A stretch of DNA of 64,000 bases from Bacillus sp. 123MFChir2 (GCF_000383235.1 NZ_KB910937.1:1-64000); one strand, 5' to 3'; counted from the stretch's first letter, positions 19,829 to 28,365 are shown. The notes: a model not told the origin generated them from the letters alone. Numbers and translations: made by a program.

Positions 19829-19876
19829 AAAAGTGCTAAAGGACCTTGATATAAAAGGATTTTGGCACTTTTTTCT
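19829..19876 (+). terminator. Terminator after the 19438 gene
   Basis: Arms AAAAGTGC / GCACTTTTTT enclose a longer imperfect stem (TAAAGGACC.. / ..GGATTTTGG) and end in a T run. The following stretch to 20300 is very AT-rich, with no credible gene or repeat. Confidence 0.7.
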
Positions 19877-20302
19877 TTCTATAATCTATTTTATCACAAA
19901 AATATTTTTGTATTATTCGTGGTCAAAGAAAAAAGCCTTTATATCAAGTTTTACACAATGTTTATCCAACAAAAATTTTTATCCTGTTTTTATTTTGTAA
20001 CCTTCTATACTATATATTTCAATGTTTTAAATATTAAAAATCAAAACTGATAAACTCCCCACGGTATATGTGTATATGTATATGTTATGTTTCACACATT
20101 TTTATGTATCATTTCCAATTATATTTACATTGACCATACATTTATGTGTACATAAAAAATAGGAGTTGCTTTTTATCGCCTCTCCTACAAAATGACTGTT
20201 AAAGTAACTTAAGTATATGACATAAGATGAATTGGTACAAATAGTCAAAAACTCATTTTTCCATGAGTAAAATTAAATTTTTAAAAATAGTCACCTTATC
20301 AA

Positions 20303-20327
20303 AAAAATTATCCCCACACAAAGTGGA
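20303..20327 (-). terminator. Probable terminator of the DinB-like gene
   Basis: On the minus strand CTCCAC-TTTGT-GTGGGG is followed by ATAATTTTTTT, a short stem with T run about 65 bases past the gene end. Confidence 0.55.
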
Positions 20328-20339
20328 GAAAAGTGCATC

Positions 20340-20368
20340 CCAATTGCTAGACACAGTCTAACAATTGG
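20340..20368. repeat. Near-perfect palindrome between the DinB-like gene and its terminator
   Basis: CCAATTGCTAGAC and GTCTAACAATTGG face each other around three bases, with one mismatch. It could be a stem in the 3' untranslated region of the minus-strand gene or an operator-like site. No T run follows on either strand. Confidence 0.55.
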
Positions 20369-20391
20369 AGGTGTATTTCAATTAGAATCAA

Positions 20392-20958
20392 CTATTTTAT
20401 TATAGAATCACTCATTACATCCCCATAATACTTTTCAATAAGTTTAAAATGATGTTCTTCATGTATCGCTAAAAGTTGAATACCTTGAATTAAGTTAGGA
20501 TAGTTAGCTAACGGATCCAAAAATATAATATGTCCAGCGATATCCTCTTCGATATCCGCAACTAATTCTCTCAATCTATCCGTCTCATTTAATAGCAATT
20601 TCATTAACTCTTCTTTATTCAAAGCATGAATCACTTTTTTTGGCGGCACTAAAATAAATGGAGCTTTCATTCCTTTTCCATGCTTTTCTTTATATTCTGC
20701 ATATATATCATGAATTTGATTATGAAATGGTTTCTTTCTTCTCATTTTTGCATACGGAATTAAAACAAAAGAAAGTTTTGTCGCGACTTTGAGCATTTTT
20801 GTAATTAAATATAAATGATATAAATGCTCTCCACTCGACCATTTCCCTTCTTTTTGCTGCCAAAGTTGTTCACTTGAAATACCTTGTACTTTTTGAAAGA
20901 AACAATGCCGTTGCTGTTGTAAAGTTTGAAAATGGCGTGATATACTTTCAGATTTCAT
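20392..20958 (-). CDS. DinB/YfiT-like four-helix protein
   Basis: Protein of 188 residues. It shows the helical DinB fold pattern with a likely metal triad: a His in WSSGEHLYHLYLI near residue 45 and His residues in LLAIHEEHHFKLIEKYY near residue 170. This HxxxH ending is common in DinB_2 proteins, several of which are thiol- or metal-dependent transferases (for example bacillithiol transferases). The specific reaction cannot be told from sequence. A single gene with its own terminator; two other DinB-like genes are at 45100 and 51064. Confidence 0.75.
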   Translation of the reverse strand: MKSESISRHFQTLQQQRHCFFQKVQGISSEQLWQQKEGKWSSGEHLYHLYLITKMLKVATKLSFVLIPYAKMRRKKPFHNQIHDIYAEYKEKHGKGMKAPFILVPPKKVIHALNKEELMKLLLNETDRLRELVADIEEDIAGHIIFLDPLANYPNLIQGIQLLAIHEEHHFKLIEKYYGDVMSDSIIK

Positions 20959-21073
20959 CTCATACTCCCTTCATTTTAACTCTACATCCTATACATAATT
21001 TAAAATCATTTTTTAGCTCAATCTCATCTCTTCGAATTTTTTCGATCACATATAATATTAATGGATAATAACA

Positions 21074-21108
21074 AAAACCCCGAGGCCTTCCCAGGCATCG
21101 GGATTTTC
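21074..21108 (-). terminator. Terminator of the ltaS-like gene
   Basis: Strong stem CCCCGAGGCCT / AGGCATCGGGA flanked by A and T runs, ending at the stop codon of the minus-strand gene at 21110. Confidence 0.88.
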
Positions 21109-21109
21109 G

Positions 21110-23032
21110 TTATTTTTTTTCTTCTTCTTTAATAGCTGTTTTAATCGTACCTGATTTTACTTTATTTCCATCAAAGAAGCGTAACAAGTCACCTTGAATA
21201 ATACTATCGGACATTTTCAATTCTGTTTGCGCTCGATCAATAAGTGATTTTGCCTCTTGTTCTGGTAATTGAGCGACTTGACCATTTTGACGATTGTAGA
21301 ATGTGTTGTTGTAATAAATATATTTGTCTGTAATAAAGCTTCCATCACGTTCTACAACGAATGGTTTGCGTTCTGGTGAAAATAAATCATGACCAAATTC
21401 AATATCATTAGAAGTATCAACTCCTAATAAGTGAAGAATTGTTGGTTTTACGTCCACTTCACCAGCAGGAGCAGTCATTGTTTTCCCCTCTGTTTGACCT
21501 GGAACGTGAATAAATAATGGTGTACGTTGCAGTTGCATGTGATCATATGGAGTAATTTCATTTTTCCCTAAGTATTGTGCCATCGCACGATTATGGTTAT
21601 CTGAAATACCATAGTGATCACCGTAAAATACAATAACTGAGTTGTCATATATTCCCGTTTCTTTTAAGCGTTCAATAAAATGTTTTAAAGCTTCATCTTC
21701 GTAACGTGCTGTAACAAAATAGTTATCTAATGTTTCATCACCTGAATTAAATGGTTCAATCATTTTAATGCTGTTATCATACGTAAACGGGAAATGATTC
21801 GTTAACGTAAGAAAACGAGTATAAAACGGCTGTTGTATCTTTTGTAATTTATCCACAGATTGATCAAAAAATTCTTTATCCTTTAATCCCCATCCTATTT
21901 TATTCTCTGGAGTGACTTTATAATCTAATTCATTATAGAATCGATCATACCCTAAAGACGGATACATCATATTACGATTCCAGAACGTAGCATTATTCGC
22001 ATGGAAAACAGCTGTATAATAGCCTTGCTGATGTAAAATTTCCGGAGTTGCTTTATACTCGTTCCCAGCATTCGTAAAGAATACTGAACCACGGTCTAAC
22101 GGATATAAAGAATTATCAATCATAAACTCTGCATCAGATGTTTTACCTTGTCCTGTCTGATGATAAAAGTTTTCGAAATAATAACTTTCTTTTTTAAATT
22201 GATTTAAGAACGGTGTAACTTCTTGTCCATTTACTTTAGAATCAATTAAAAAAGACTGCGTTGACTCTAAAGAGACCACAATGACATTCTTTCCTTTTGC
22301 CATTCCAAACATATTTGGATCAGGTTTTACATCCACCGTCTTCATATAATTTTCGGCTTCTTGAATTTTACTTCCATCCGCAAATACTTTTTGTGAGCTT
22401 GTCTTTACTTGCAAGCCAAGATCGTATACTTGATGGACATATAATCCAAGGTTTTTCACAAGCATCACGCGATCAAATGAACGAGTTAATAATTCAGGTC
22501 TTTCTTTTTCCGCAAAACTAAGGTTTACCATAAAAATTGCAATACAGATTAAAAAGTACAGTGACTTCATAGAACCAGAAACACGTTCTGTTTTTGCAAA
22601 GTTCGGCTTCTTTTTCGCAATGTAAAGTAAAACGATAATATCTATAAACATTGCTATAAATTTAATGTTTAACAATGCTTTGACACTAGATCCTAATCCA
22701 TCCATATTTGACGTTTGCATTAAAACTGGAAGTGTAACAAAATCATTATAAAAACCATAAAACATCACATTACCAATTAAGATAATGGTCATAATAAGGT
22801 TAATAACGATAGCTATATAATTCCGTTTTTGACCCTTTGCAAATAATGAAAGTCCAACTAACACTAAAGAAGACGCTAATGGACTAATAAAAAGGATCCA
22901 TTCCTGCATAGCAGATTCTATCTTTAAGTCAAAACTAGTTCGCGTAACAATATATGTTTTTAACCAAATCAAAATAGCGACTAATAACGAAAAACGCATA
23001 TTTTGAAATTGTTTTTTTAACGCTTCTTTCAT
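21110..23032 (-). CDS. ltaS: Lipoteichoic acid synthase family protein (LtaS)
   Basis: Protein of 640 residues. Five membrane segments fill residues 10-190, then an extracellular sulfatase-fold domain runs from about 240 to 600. The metal-binding Glu lies in VVSLESTQSF (about 254), the catalytic Thr in GQGKTSDAEF (about 297) and metal ligands in FYGDHYGISDNH (about 472). It transfers glycerol phosphate from phosphatidylglycerol to build lipoteichoic acid at the outer face of the membrane. B. cereus-group genomes carry several LtaS paralogues; which one this is cannot be said. Single gene with its own terminator; AGGGAGAGAG lies before the ATG. Confidence 0.92.
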   Translation of the reverse strand: MKEALKKQFQNMRFSLLVAILIWLKTYIVTRTSFDLKIESAMQEWILFISPLASSLVLVGLSLFAKGQKRNYIAIVINLIMTIILIGNVMFYGFYNDFVTLPVLMQTSNMDGLGSSVKALLNIKFIAMFIDIIVLLYIAKKKPNFAKTERVSGSMKSLYFLICIAIFMVNLSFAEKERPELLTRSFDRVMLVKNLGLYVHQVYDLGLQVKTSSQKVFADGSKIQEAENYMKTVDVKPDPNMFGMAKGKNVIVVSLESTQSFLIDSKVNGQEVTPFLNQFKKESYYFENFYHQTGQGKTSDAEFMIDNSLYPLDRGSVFFTNAGNEYKATPEILHQQGYYTAVFHANNATFWNRNMMYPSLGYDRFYNELDYKVTPENKIGWGLKDKEFFDQSVDKLQKIQQPFYTRFLTLTNHFPFTYDNSIKMIEPFNSGDETLDNYFVTARYEDEALKHFIERLKETGIYDNSVIVFYGDHYGISDNHNRAMAQYLGKNEITPYDHMQLQRTPLFIHVPGQTEGKTMTAPAGEVDVKPTILHLLGVDTSNDIEFGHDLFSPERKPFVVERDGSFITDKYIYYNNTFYNRQNGQVAQLPEQEAKSLIDRAQTELKMSDSIIQGDLLRFFDGNKVKSGTIKTAIKEEEKK

Positions 23033-23169
23033 TTCTCTCTCCCTCTCTGACTGAACAGTGGTAGTCTAATACCTTTTCATTATATTTATGGCTTTTTTCT
23101 CACCGACACATTGTATCGAATACATTTGTATTCCGTGTGAACTTTTTCTTTTTTTATGTAAAATGAATA

Positions 23170-23204
23170 CATAAAAAAGAAGCTCTTCTATACGAGCTTC
23201 TTTT
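23170..23204 (-). terminator. Terminator of the lipoprotein gene
   Basis: AAGAAGCTC / GAGCTTCTT stem with A and T tracts, about 90 bases past the gene end at 23290. A related hairpin follows the gpx gene at 23905. Confidence 0.75.
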
Positions 23205-23289
23205 CCACTATATTCCCTTTATATTCCACCGACAAGAAAGTCAATACAATCATCCATACCGAGGACCACCTTGCTTATTGCCCTATATG

Positions 23290-23817
23290 TTAATTTTTCT
23301 TTGCTTCTATTTTTTCTTTTACTTTTTCAGCTTTATCTAAAGATTCCCCAATCTTTTTTTGTTTTTCTTCTACTTCATCAACGCTATCTACCGCTTTAAT
23401 TGCTTTATCAATTCCTTGTTCTTCTATTTTCTTTCTCTTTTCTTCTCTCGTTATTTCTTTTTGCTCTATATCTTTTGCCTTTTGCAACATATCTTCAGCA
23501 TTGGACTTTACAGCCTTTTCAAGTGTCGTATCTTTTTTTGTATTTATCACTTGATTCGAATCTTCCATCGCTTGTTTATAATCTCCAGCTTTTAATGCGG
23601 TCGCACCATGCTCCATCCATTTTGCAACTTTCATATATGTTTTTGTTTCATCAGTAGATTTTTCTTGGTCGGCTTTTTCAAACCACATAATCGCATCACT
23701 ATACTTCGCATCTTTCAATGCTTTCATACCAACTTCAACGTGCGCATCATAATTACTAACACTACAGCCAGCTAACATAATCCATAAACATCCTATTGTA
23801 AAAATAAGTTTTTTCAA
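23290..23817 (-). CDS. Lipoprotein with TPR-like helices and a lysine/glutamate-rich tail
   Basis: Protein of 175 residues. A signal peptide of about 17 residues ends in the lipobox LAGC, so it is likely anchored to the outer face of the membrane. Residues 25-90 hold two TPR-like helical pairs (GMKALKDAKYSDAIMWFEKAD, GATALKAGDYKQAMEDS). The last 80 residues are almost wholly Lys/Glu/Ile and probably form a coiled coil. It lies between ltaS and gpx, all on the minus strand but separated by terminators. Function unknown. Confidence 0.8.
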   Translation of the reverse strand: MKKLIFTIGCLWIMLAGCSVSNYDAHVEVGMKALKDAKYSDAIMWFEKADQEKSTDETKTYMKVAKWMEHGATALKAGDYKQAMEDSNQVINTKKDTTLEKAVKSNAEDMLQKAKDIEQKEITREEKRKKIEEQGIDKAIKAVDSVDEVEEKQKKIGESLDKAEKVKEKIEAKKN

Positions 23818-23904
23818 GCTATTTCCCCCCTACAACCTTATACTACTATATTTTCCCGAACGCACCTATCATCAAATAAAAACTATTCCATGAATGGTCC
23901 CACA

Positions 23905-23937
23905 CAAAAAGAAGCTCTTCAAAATGAGCATCTTCTT
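23905..23937 (-). terminator. Terminator of the glutathione peroxidase-like gene
   Basis: AAGAAGCTC / GAGCATCTTCTT imperfect stem in A/T-rich context, directly after the gene end at 23939. Confidence 0.75.
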
Positions 23938-23938
23938 T

Positions 23939-24415
23939 CTATAATACCTTTTCAATTTCCTTTTCTAACTGCTCTGGTTTCGTCTGCGGTGCAAAGCGAT
24001 TCACTACTTTACCATCACGCCCTACTAAAAATTTTGTGAAATTCCACTTTACTGCTTTCATTCCTAATAATCCTGGTGCTTGCTCTGTTACATAGTGAAA
24101 TAATGGATGTGTGTTATCGCCTTTTACATCAACTTTCATAAACAGGGGGAACGTTACACCATAATTTAACTCGCAAAATTCCGTAATTTCCTCTTCTGTT
24201 CCAGGTTCTTGACCTCCAAATTGATTGCATGGAAATCCTAGTATTTCAAAGCCTCGTTCTTCATATTTTTCATACAAAGCTTGCAATCCTTTATATTGCG
24301 GCGTAAAACCACATTTACTAGCAACATTCACAATTAATACTACTTTTCCCTCATATTCACGTAACGACTTTTTTTCTCCTTTTATTGTTTTTGCAAAAAA
24401 GTCATAAATTGTCAT
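23939..24415 (-). CDS. bsaA: Glutathione peroxidase-like thiol peroxidase (BsaA/Gpx)
   Basis: Protein of 158 residues. The peroxidatic Cys lies at about residue 35 ([11 protein letters not shown]), the conserved Gln follows in [13 protein letters not shown], and the Trp-Asn pair is in [11 protein letters not shown]. Together they form the Gpx catalytic tetrad, with Cys instead of selenocysteine. The extra Cys at about 63 and in [10 protein letters not shown] could serve as a resolving residue, as in thioredoxin-dependent members. It reduces hydroperoxides in the cytoplasm. B. subtilis bsaA lies in the same neighbourhood. The upstream intergenic region carries TGTGAC-type motifs. Confidence 0.92.
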   Translation of the reverse strand: MTIYDFFAKTIKGEKKSLREYEGKVVLIVNVASKCGFTPQYKGLQALYEKYEERGFEILGFPCNQFGGQEPGTEEEITEFCELNYGVTFPLFMKVDVKGDNTHPLFHYVTEQAPGLLGMKAVKWNFTKFLVGRDGKVVNRFAPQTKPEQLEKEIEKVL

Positions 24416-24515
24416 ATTATATCAGCTCCTTAAGTTCATACACTCCTATATATGTATCATAAAATGTATGGTGTACATTGTCTAATGAGAACGCTATATT
24501 TTCGTTCGAAAAATC

Positions 24516-24600
24516 GTCACAATTTACTAGACATTTTACTTGGAAAGTTTTACAATGAAAGTGTGAACAAAATGTGACAGTTTATCTTCTAAATTGTGAC
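24516..24600. promoter_or_regulatory. TGTGAC motif cluster between gpx and the 24640 gene
   Basis: GTCACAATTT at 24516-24525 is an exact inverted copy of AAATTGTGAC at 24591-24600, and another TGTGAC stands at 24573-24578. The latter two are direct repeats 22 bases apart. The spacing and orientation look like binding sites, but I cannot name the regulator. Confidence 0.4.
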
Positions 24601-24639
24601 ATTTCAATTCCATTATAAAAAATAAGGATGGTGTTGATA

Positions 24640-24849
24640 ATGAAAACTGCACAACGTGAAAAGCTTTCTAATCGCGAATTTTATTTCGTATTATACATGA
24701 TGATGTTATTTGTTTTAGGATGGTTTATGGATGTTAACGGTATTTTCTTAAGCAAATACTTTACACTAGCAGGAATGATTACTCTTCCAGCAATCGGTGG
24801 CCTTGTCGGCTACTTTATTATGTCGCTTAGCAAACAACAAAAGAACTAA
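24640..24849 (+). CDS. Small two-helix membrane protein, unknown function
   Basis: Protein of 69 residues with a basic N-terminus (MKTAQREKLSNRE). Two hydrophobic segments cover about residues 16-33 (FVLYMMMLFVLGWFMDV) and 42-62 (LAGMITLPAIGGLVGYFIM). A Lys/Gln tail follows. The ATG at 24640 is preferred over an in-frame ATG at 24628, which overlaps the ribosome binding site GGATGGTG. It is divergent from gpx and ends in a strong terminator. No family recognised. Confidence 0.7.
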   Translation: MKTAQREKLSNREFYFVLYMMMLFVLGWFMDVNGIFLSKYFTLAGMITLPAIGGLVGYFIMSLSKQQKN

Positions 24850-24860
24850 ACGTATTACAT

Positions 24861-24900
24861 AAAGGCAGAAAACGATGTTTCGTTTTCTGCCTTTTCTTTT
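24861..24900 (+). terminator. Terminator after the 24640 gene
   Basis: Long perfect stem AAAGGCAGAAAACGA / TCGTTTTCTGCCTTT with a 3-4 base loop and T run. Confidence 0.92.
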
Positions 24901-24938
24901 ATAATAAAAGAATAATAGGATAACAAGGAGTGATAAAC

Positions 24939-25910
24939 TTGAAAAAAGTAGAAAAACTTTCTTCACAGCTATACCTTATCGATGATCATGACTTACAACA
25001 TGAACAACGTACAGGTACATATGTTTTACTTGGTGATGAAATTACGATAATTGAAACGTGCGCCTCACCATCTGTTCCTTATCTATTAGATGGATTACAA
25101 CAATTGAATATCCAACTGATCGATATAAAAAATATTATTGTTACACATGTTCATTTGGACCACGCTGGTGCTGCTGGCTTAATGATGGAAAAATGCCCAA
25201 ATGCAACGCTGTTCGTTCATTCTAGGGGCGCTCGTCACATGATTGATCCAACAAAACTCATTCAAGGTGCAAAAGCTGTTTATGGTGATTCATTTGATAA
25301 ACTATTTCATCCCATTTTGCCTATTCCAGAAGAACGTGTTCACATTGTACAAGATGGTGAAACATTGCAAATTGCCAATAACCGGACGCTGACATTCTAC
25401 GATTCACCCGGTCATGCAAAGCACCATATTAGCATTCATGATTCTTTAACAAACGGTATATTTACAGGTGATACAATCGGTATTTACTATCGTCAATTAG
25501 CCGAACTAGGTGTTGAACTTTATTTGCCTACAACATCGCCTACACAATTCCAACCCAATGCGATGCTAGCTTCAAAAGATCGTATTCAAAATATGAATGT
25601 CGATTTTATTTATTTCGGTCATTACGGTGCTTCTTCTCATATTTCTGAAATTTGCAATCAGCTAGAACATTGGCTCCCAATATTTGTTGAAGCAGGAGAG
25701 CAAGTGTTTGAACAAGAACAAAACTTTGAAAAGGCAAGCCAAGAACTGTCCAATTTATTACTAAAAAAAGTTTCATTACATCTTACAAATCAAGGTGTCC
25801 CATCGTCACATTCTATTTATGACTTGCTAAAACTCGATTTAGAAATCGGGGCTATGGGAATTATTGATTATTTGATAAAACGAGAACAAACAAAAACAAC
25901 TTCAAATTAG
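24939..25910 (+). CDS. MBL-fold metallo-hydrolase
   Basis: Protein of about 323 residues. The metallo-beta-lactamase motif THVHLDHAG is near residues 70-78, with further metal ligands in DSPGHAKHH (about 160), FTGDTIG (about 182) and YFGHYGA (about 225). A helical C-terminal part (220-323) is typical of glyoxalase II-like MBL hydrolases. A TTG start at 24939 is chosen because AAGGAG sits eight bases before it; the GTG at 24930 overlaps that site. Single gene with its own terminator. Substrate unknown. Confidence 0.85.
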   Translation: MKKVEKLSSQLYLIDDHDLQHEQRTGTYVLLGDEITIIETCASPSVPYLLDGLQQLNIQLIDIKNIIVTHVHLDHAGAAGLMMEKCPNATLFVHSRGARHMIDPTKLIQGAKAVYGDSFDKLFHPILPIPEERVHIVQDGETLQIANNRTLTFYDSPGHAKHHISIHDSLTNGIFTGDTIGIYYRQLAELGVELYLPTTSPTQFQPNAMLASKDRIQNMNVDFIYFGHYGASSHISEICNQLEHWLPIFVEAGEQVFEQEQNFEKASQELSNLLLKKVSLHLTNQGVPSSHSIYDLLKLDLEIGAMGIIDYLIKREQTKTTSN

Positions 25911-25928
25911 GAAGTATCTTGTCGCTAT

Positions 25929-25974
25929 AGCAAAAAAGAGTCCATTTTTCTTGTCCTGGACTCTTTTTTGCTGT
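25929..25974 (+). terminator. Terminator after the MBL-fold gene
   Basis: AGCAAAAAAGAGTCCA / TGGACTCTTTTTTGCT inverted repeat, directly before the converging small ORF ending at 25987. It can serve both strands. Confidence 0.88.
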
Positions 25975-25986
25975 TTATTCGATATA

Positions 25987-26097
25987 TTACTTATGTACTT
26001 TCTCGCTGACATAATTCATAAAATGATCTGCTTCTTGAAATTCTGCTTTATATTCTTCAGGAACCATATCTACCGTTATAGGTTCACTTGATTTCAT
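25987..26097 (-). CDS. 36-residue ORF coupled to the sigma-like gene
   Basis: MKSSEPITVDMVPEEYK... of 36 residues. Its ATG overlaps the TGA of the sigma-like gene in an ATGA, which argues for coupled translation. The sequence resembles the tail of the upstream protein: both have KSS-E, then V-x-PEE-[FY]-K and a helix. It may be a real small protein or an extra copy of that tail. It is acidic with no membrane segment. Confidence 0.5.
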   Translation of the reverse strand: MKSSEPITVDMVPEEYKAEFQEADHFMNYVSEKVHK

Positions 26098-26489
26098 TTT
26101 GGCTTGTATTTTTCATATGTCATTGAAGCATGTATATATTGCTTAAATTCTTCAGGAGTTAACACTTCTTTGCTTGATTTCTCTCCGTTTAACTTATCGA
26201 AATACGGTTGAATTACCATTGAAGCCTTCATCATTTCCTCTTGTTGTCTCACAACAAGCCCGATTAACCATGGCCGAAAAGATCGCTCCCAATCAAATTG
26301 ACTAAGCGATTGATATAATTGCATATAGATTTCCTGAACGACATCATCGACATCCGACTTCTCTTCTATTAAAAAATGAGCGGTCTTATACACAGCTTCA
26401 ATTGTTTTATCGTATAGCTCACTGTATGCTTCCTGACTACCTAATAACGTCTGCTCAATAAGATAACTATATTCGCCTTCTTTCTCCAT
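26094..26489 (-). CDS. Sigma-70-like protein with region 2 only
   Basis: Protein of 131 residues. Residues 10-80 match sigma region 2 of ECF-type factors (AYSELYDKTIEAVYKTAHFLI ... DVDDVVQEIYMQLYQSL). RPWLIGLVV, the usual end of region 2, follows. Region 4, which binds the -35 element, is absent; instead there is a 45-residue acidic/basic tail (TPEEFKQYIHASMTYEKYK). It might need a partner, act as a modulator, or be a remnant. The start at 26489 follows GGAGGGGAG-like sequence. It is cotranslated with a 36-residue ORF. Confidence 0.7.
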   Translation of the reverse strand: MEKEGEYSYLIEQTLLGSQEAYSELYDKTIEAVYKTAHFLIEEKSDVDDVVQEIYMQLYQSLSQFDWERSFRPWLIGLVVRQQEEMMKASMVIQPYFDKLNGEKSSKEVLTPEEFKQYIHASMTYEKYKPK

Positions 26490-26623
26490 CCTTACTCCCC
26501 TCCCTTCTTATGTCGTACACTATATATTGGCAAGAACTAAAAATCCCGTTCGATTTTTTCGAAAAATTTTTTTCATAACATTTTCTTATAAATCTCCATA
26601 ACCATTATATAATTTTCCGAATT

Positions 26624-26651
26624 TTGATTGTATTTTAAAATACATTATAGA
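26624..26651 (+). promoter_or_regulatory. Promoter with a 16-bp palindrome in its spacer (quinone oxidoreductase gene)
   Basis: TTGATT at 26624-26629 and TATAGA at 26646-26651 are 16 bases apart and stand 23 bases before the ATG of the oxidoreductase gene. A perfect palindrome TGTATTTTAAAATACA at 26629-26644 lies between them, where a dimeric repressor would block RNA polymerase. Confidence 0.5.
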
Positions 26652-26673
26652 ATGCACTATAGGAGGACAGATC

Positions 26674-27657
26674 ATGAAAGCAATTGTTGTAACTGCCTTT
26701 GGAGGCCCTGAAATGATGAAATATACAGACGTAGCTATGCCGTCTATTAACGCCAATCAAGTTTTGATTCGTGTTGTCGCAACAAGCGTGAACTTTGCTG
26801 ATATTAAGTCTCGATATGGCAAAAAAGGATCCGAAAATCTACCTTTTATACCTGGTATAGATGCTACTGGAATCGTAGAACAGGTCGGTTCTAACGTAAC
26901 GAATATTAAGGTGGGACAGCGCGTTATTGCTTTTCCAGTTAACGGATCGTATGCCGAATATGTTGTAGCAAATAAAGAACTTACTTTTGTATTACCAGAT
27001 GAAATTGATTTTGAAACTGCTGCAGCTTGTCCGATTGTTTCCTTTACAAGTTATACGCTTCTTGCAAATGTTGCAAGATTGCAACAAGGCGAAACAGTTC
27101 TTATCCATGCCGCTGCAGGAGGAATTGGTACAACAGCTATTCAACTCGCTAAAATTTTAGGTGCCGGAAAAGTCATCGGAACAGTTGGAACCGAAGAAAA
27201 AAAGAAAATCGCTTTAGAAGCCGGAGCAGATCATGTTATTTGTAATAAGGGAGAAGATTTTGTACATAAAGTAAATGAGATTACAAATGGAGAAGGTGCA
27301 GACGTTATTTTAGACTCTATTTCCGGTACCATATCAGAACAAAGCTTGCAATGTCTCGCTTTTTACGGACGCCTTGTCCATTTTGGAAATGCAAGCGGTG
27401 CTATCGGAACATTTCAAACAAAAGATTTACATGCAAGCTGCCGATCTGTTCTTGGTTTTAGTTTTGGAACAACTCGAAAAAAACGCCCTTATCTACTTGG
27501 GCATACTGCAGAGCAAATATTTCCTCTTTTAAGCAATGGTCGTTTACAAATTAAAATCGGAAAACGTTTTTCACTTCAAGATGCAAGGAAAGCACATGAA
27601 TGGATTGAAGGTAGACAAAGTACAGGGAAAATTTTATTACTTGTTCAGCCAACATAA
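26674..27657 (+). CDS. Zinc-independent quinone oxidoreductase (MDR family)
   Basis: Protein of 327 residues in the medium-chain dehydrogenase/reductase family. An N-terminal GroES-like domain (SVNFADIKSRYG, PGIDATGIVEQVG) precedes a Rossmann domain with the nucleotide-binding stretch HAAAGGIGTTAIQLAK near residues 143-158. No structural zinc cysteines are visible, which points to an NADPH:quinone reductase-type enzyme. It may detoxify quinones or electrophiles; substrate is inferred. AGGAGG precedes the ATG. A palindrome in the promoter suggests repressor control. The next gene follows after 27 bases. Confidence 0.88.
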   Translation: MKAIVVTAFGGPEMMKYTDVAMPSINANQVLIRVVATSVNFADIKSRYGKKGSENLPFIPGIDATGIVEQVGSNVTNIKVGQRVIAFPVNGSYAEYVVANKELTFVLPDEIDFETAAACPIVSFTSYTLLANVARLQQGETVLIHAAAGGIGTTAIQLAKILGAGKVIGTVGTEEKKKIALEAGADHVICNKGEDFVHKVNEITNGEGADVILDSISGTISEQSLQCLAFYGRLVHFGNASGAIGTFQTKDLHASCRSVLGFSFGTTRKKRPYLLGHTAEQIFPLLSNGRLQIKIGKRFSLQDARKAHEWIEGRQSTGKILLLVQPT

Positions 27658-27684
27658 TACGGTTTTCAAGCGGAGGTACTACTC

Positions 27685-28305
27685 ATGGGATCTAGAATTA
27701 TGCATGTTATTATAGCGGATTTAGTTGCAAAAAAATTAGAGATTCAAGACAAAACCTCTTTCCTGCTTGGGGGAATTGCTGCAGATGCAGTCCATTCAAG
27801 TGCGGAAAAAGAAATATCCCACTTTTATACAGGCACAGTAAAAAACTATACAAGGAAAATTGATTATGATGCATTTCTTAATAAATATAAAGCATATAAA
27901 GATTTTCCTTTCATATTAGGATATTACACTCACCTCATTGCTGATAATTTATGGCTGCAAGGATTCTATCTCTCCTGGCTCAAAAATCGAATAGAACATA
28001 ATCCTAATATCCTTTCTTTGTATCATCACGACTTTAAGCTTTTAAACGGAAAGTTGCTTCAATATTATGATTGTAATAAGAGCTTATTTCATACTTTAAA
28101 TATGAATGCGAATTTGGTATGTATAGATGAAGTAACAGGGGAAAACATTGATTCTTTTAAATCATCAGTCTTTGAAGATTTACTGTACCCTCAACAAGAT
28201 TTATATGAACCCCTACAAGTATTTACACTGGATCAAATTATTGGCTATATAGAAACTTCTCTTCATAAAAGTGTGTTCCATTTAGAACAACTGCGTATTA
28301 CCTAA
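27685..28305 (+). CDS. Zinc-dependent phospholipase C-like / HD-like hydrolase
   Basis: Protein of 206 residues. His and Asp residues are spaced as in the zinc-dependent phospholipase C-like family: MHVIIADLV at the start, GGIAADAVH near residue 32, HFYTGT near 51 and GYYTHLIADNLW near 90. The set suggests a metal-dependent hydrolase, but no substrate can be assigned. GGAGG lies eight bases before the ATG. It starts 27 bases after the quinone oxidoreductase gene and probably shares its transcript. Confidence 0.65.
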   Translation: MGSRIMHVIIADLVAKKLEIQDKTSFLLGGIAADAVHSSAEKEISHFYTGTVKNYTRKIDYDAFLNKYKAYKDFPFILGYYTHLIADNLWLQGFYLSWLKNRIEHNPNILSLYHHDFKLLNGKLLQYYDCNKSLFHTLNMNANLVCIDEVTGENIDSFKSSVFEDLLYPQQDLYEPLQVFTLDQIIGYIETSLHKSVFHLEQLRIT

Positions 28306-28314
28306 TAAAATGAT

Positions 28315-28356
28315 AAAAAAGCCGCGGCTACATATTATTCGTAGCCACAGCTTTTC
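28315..28356 (+). terminator. Terminator after the 27685 gene
   Basis: AAAAGCCGCGGCTAC / GTAGCCACAGCTTTT inverted repeat with two mismatched positions and a T run. Confidence 0.85.
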
Positions 28357-28365
28357 AATTTACCC

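Noticed and set aside
19862-20050. 62-residue plus-strand ORF rich in Phe, Tyr and Ile
   Set aside because: Arises from AT-rich intergenic sequence, lies behind a terminator and lacks a ribosome binding site.
23170-23937. Two similar AAGAAGCTC hairpins as a mobile repeat
   Set aside because: Each lies exactly behind a minus-strand gene and acts as an ordinary terminator.
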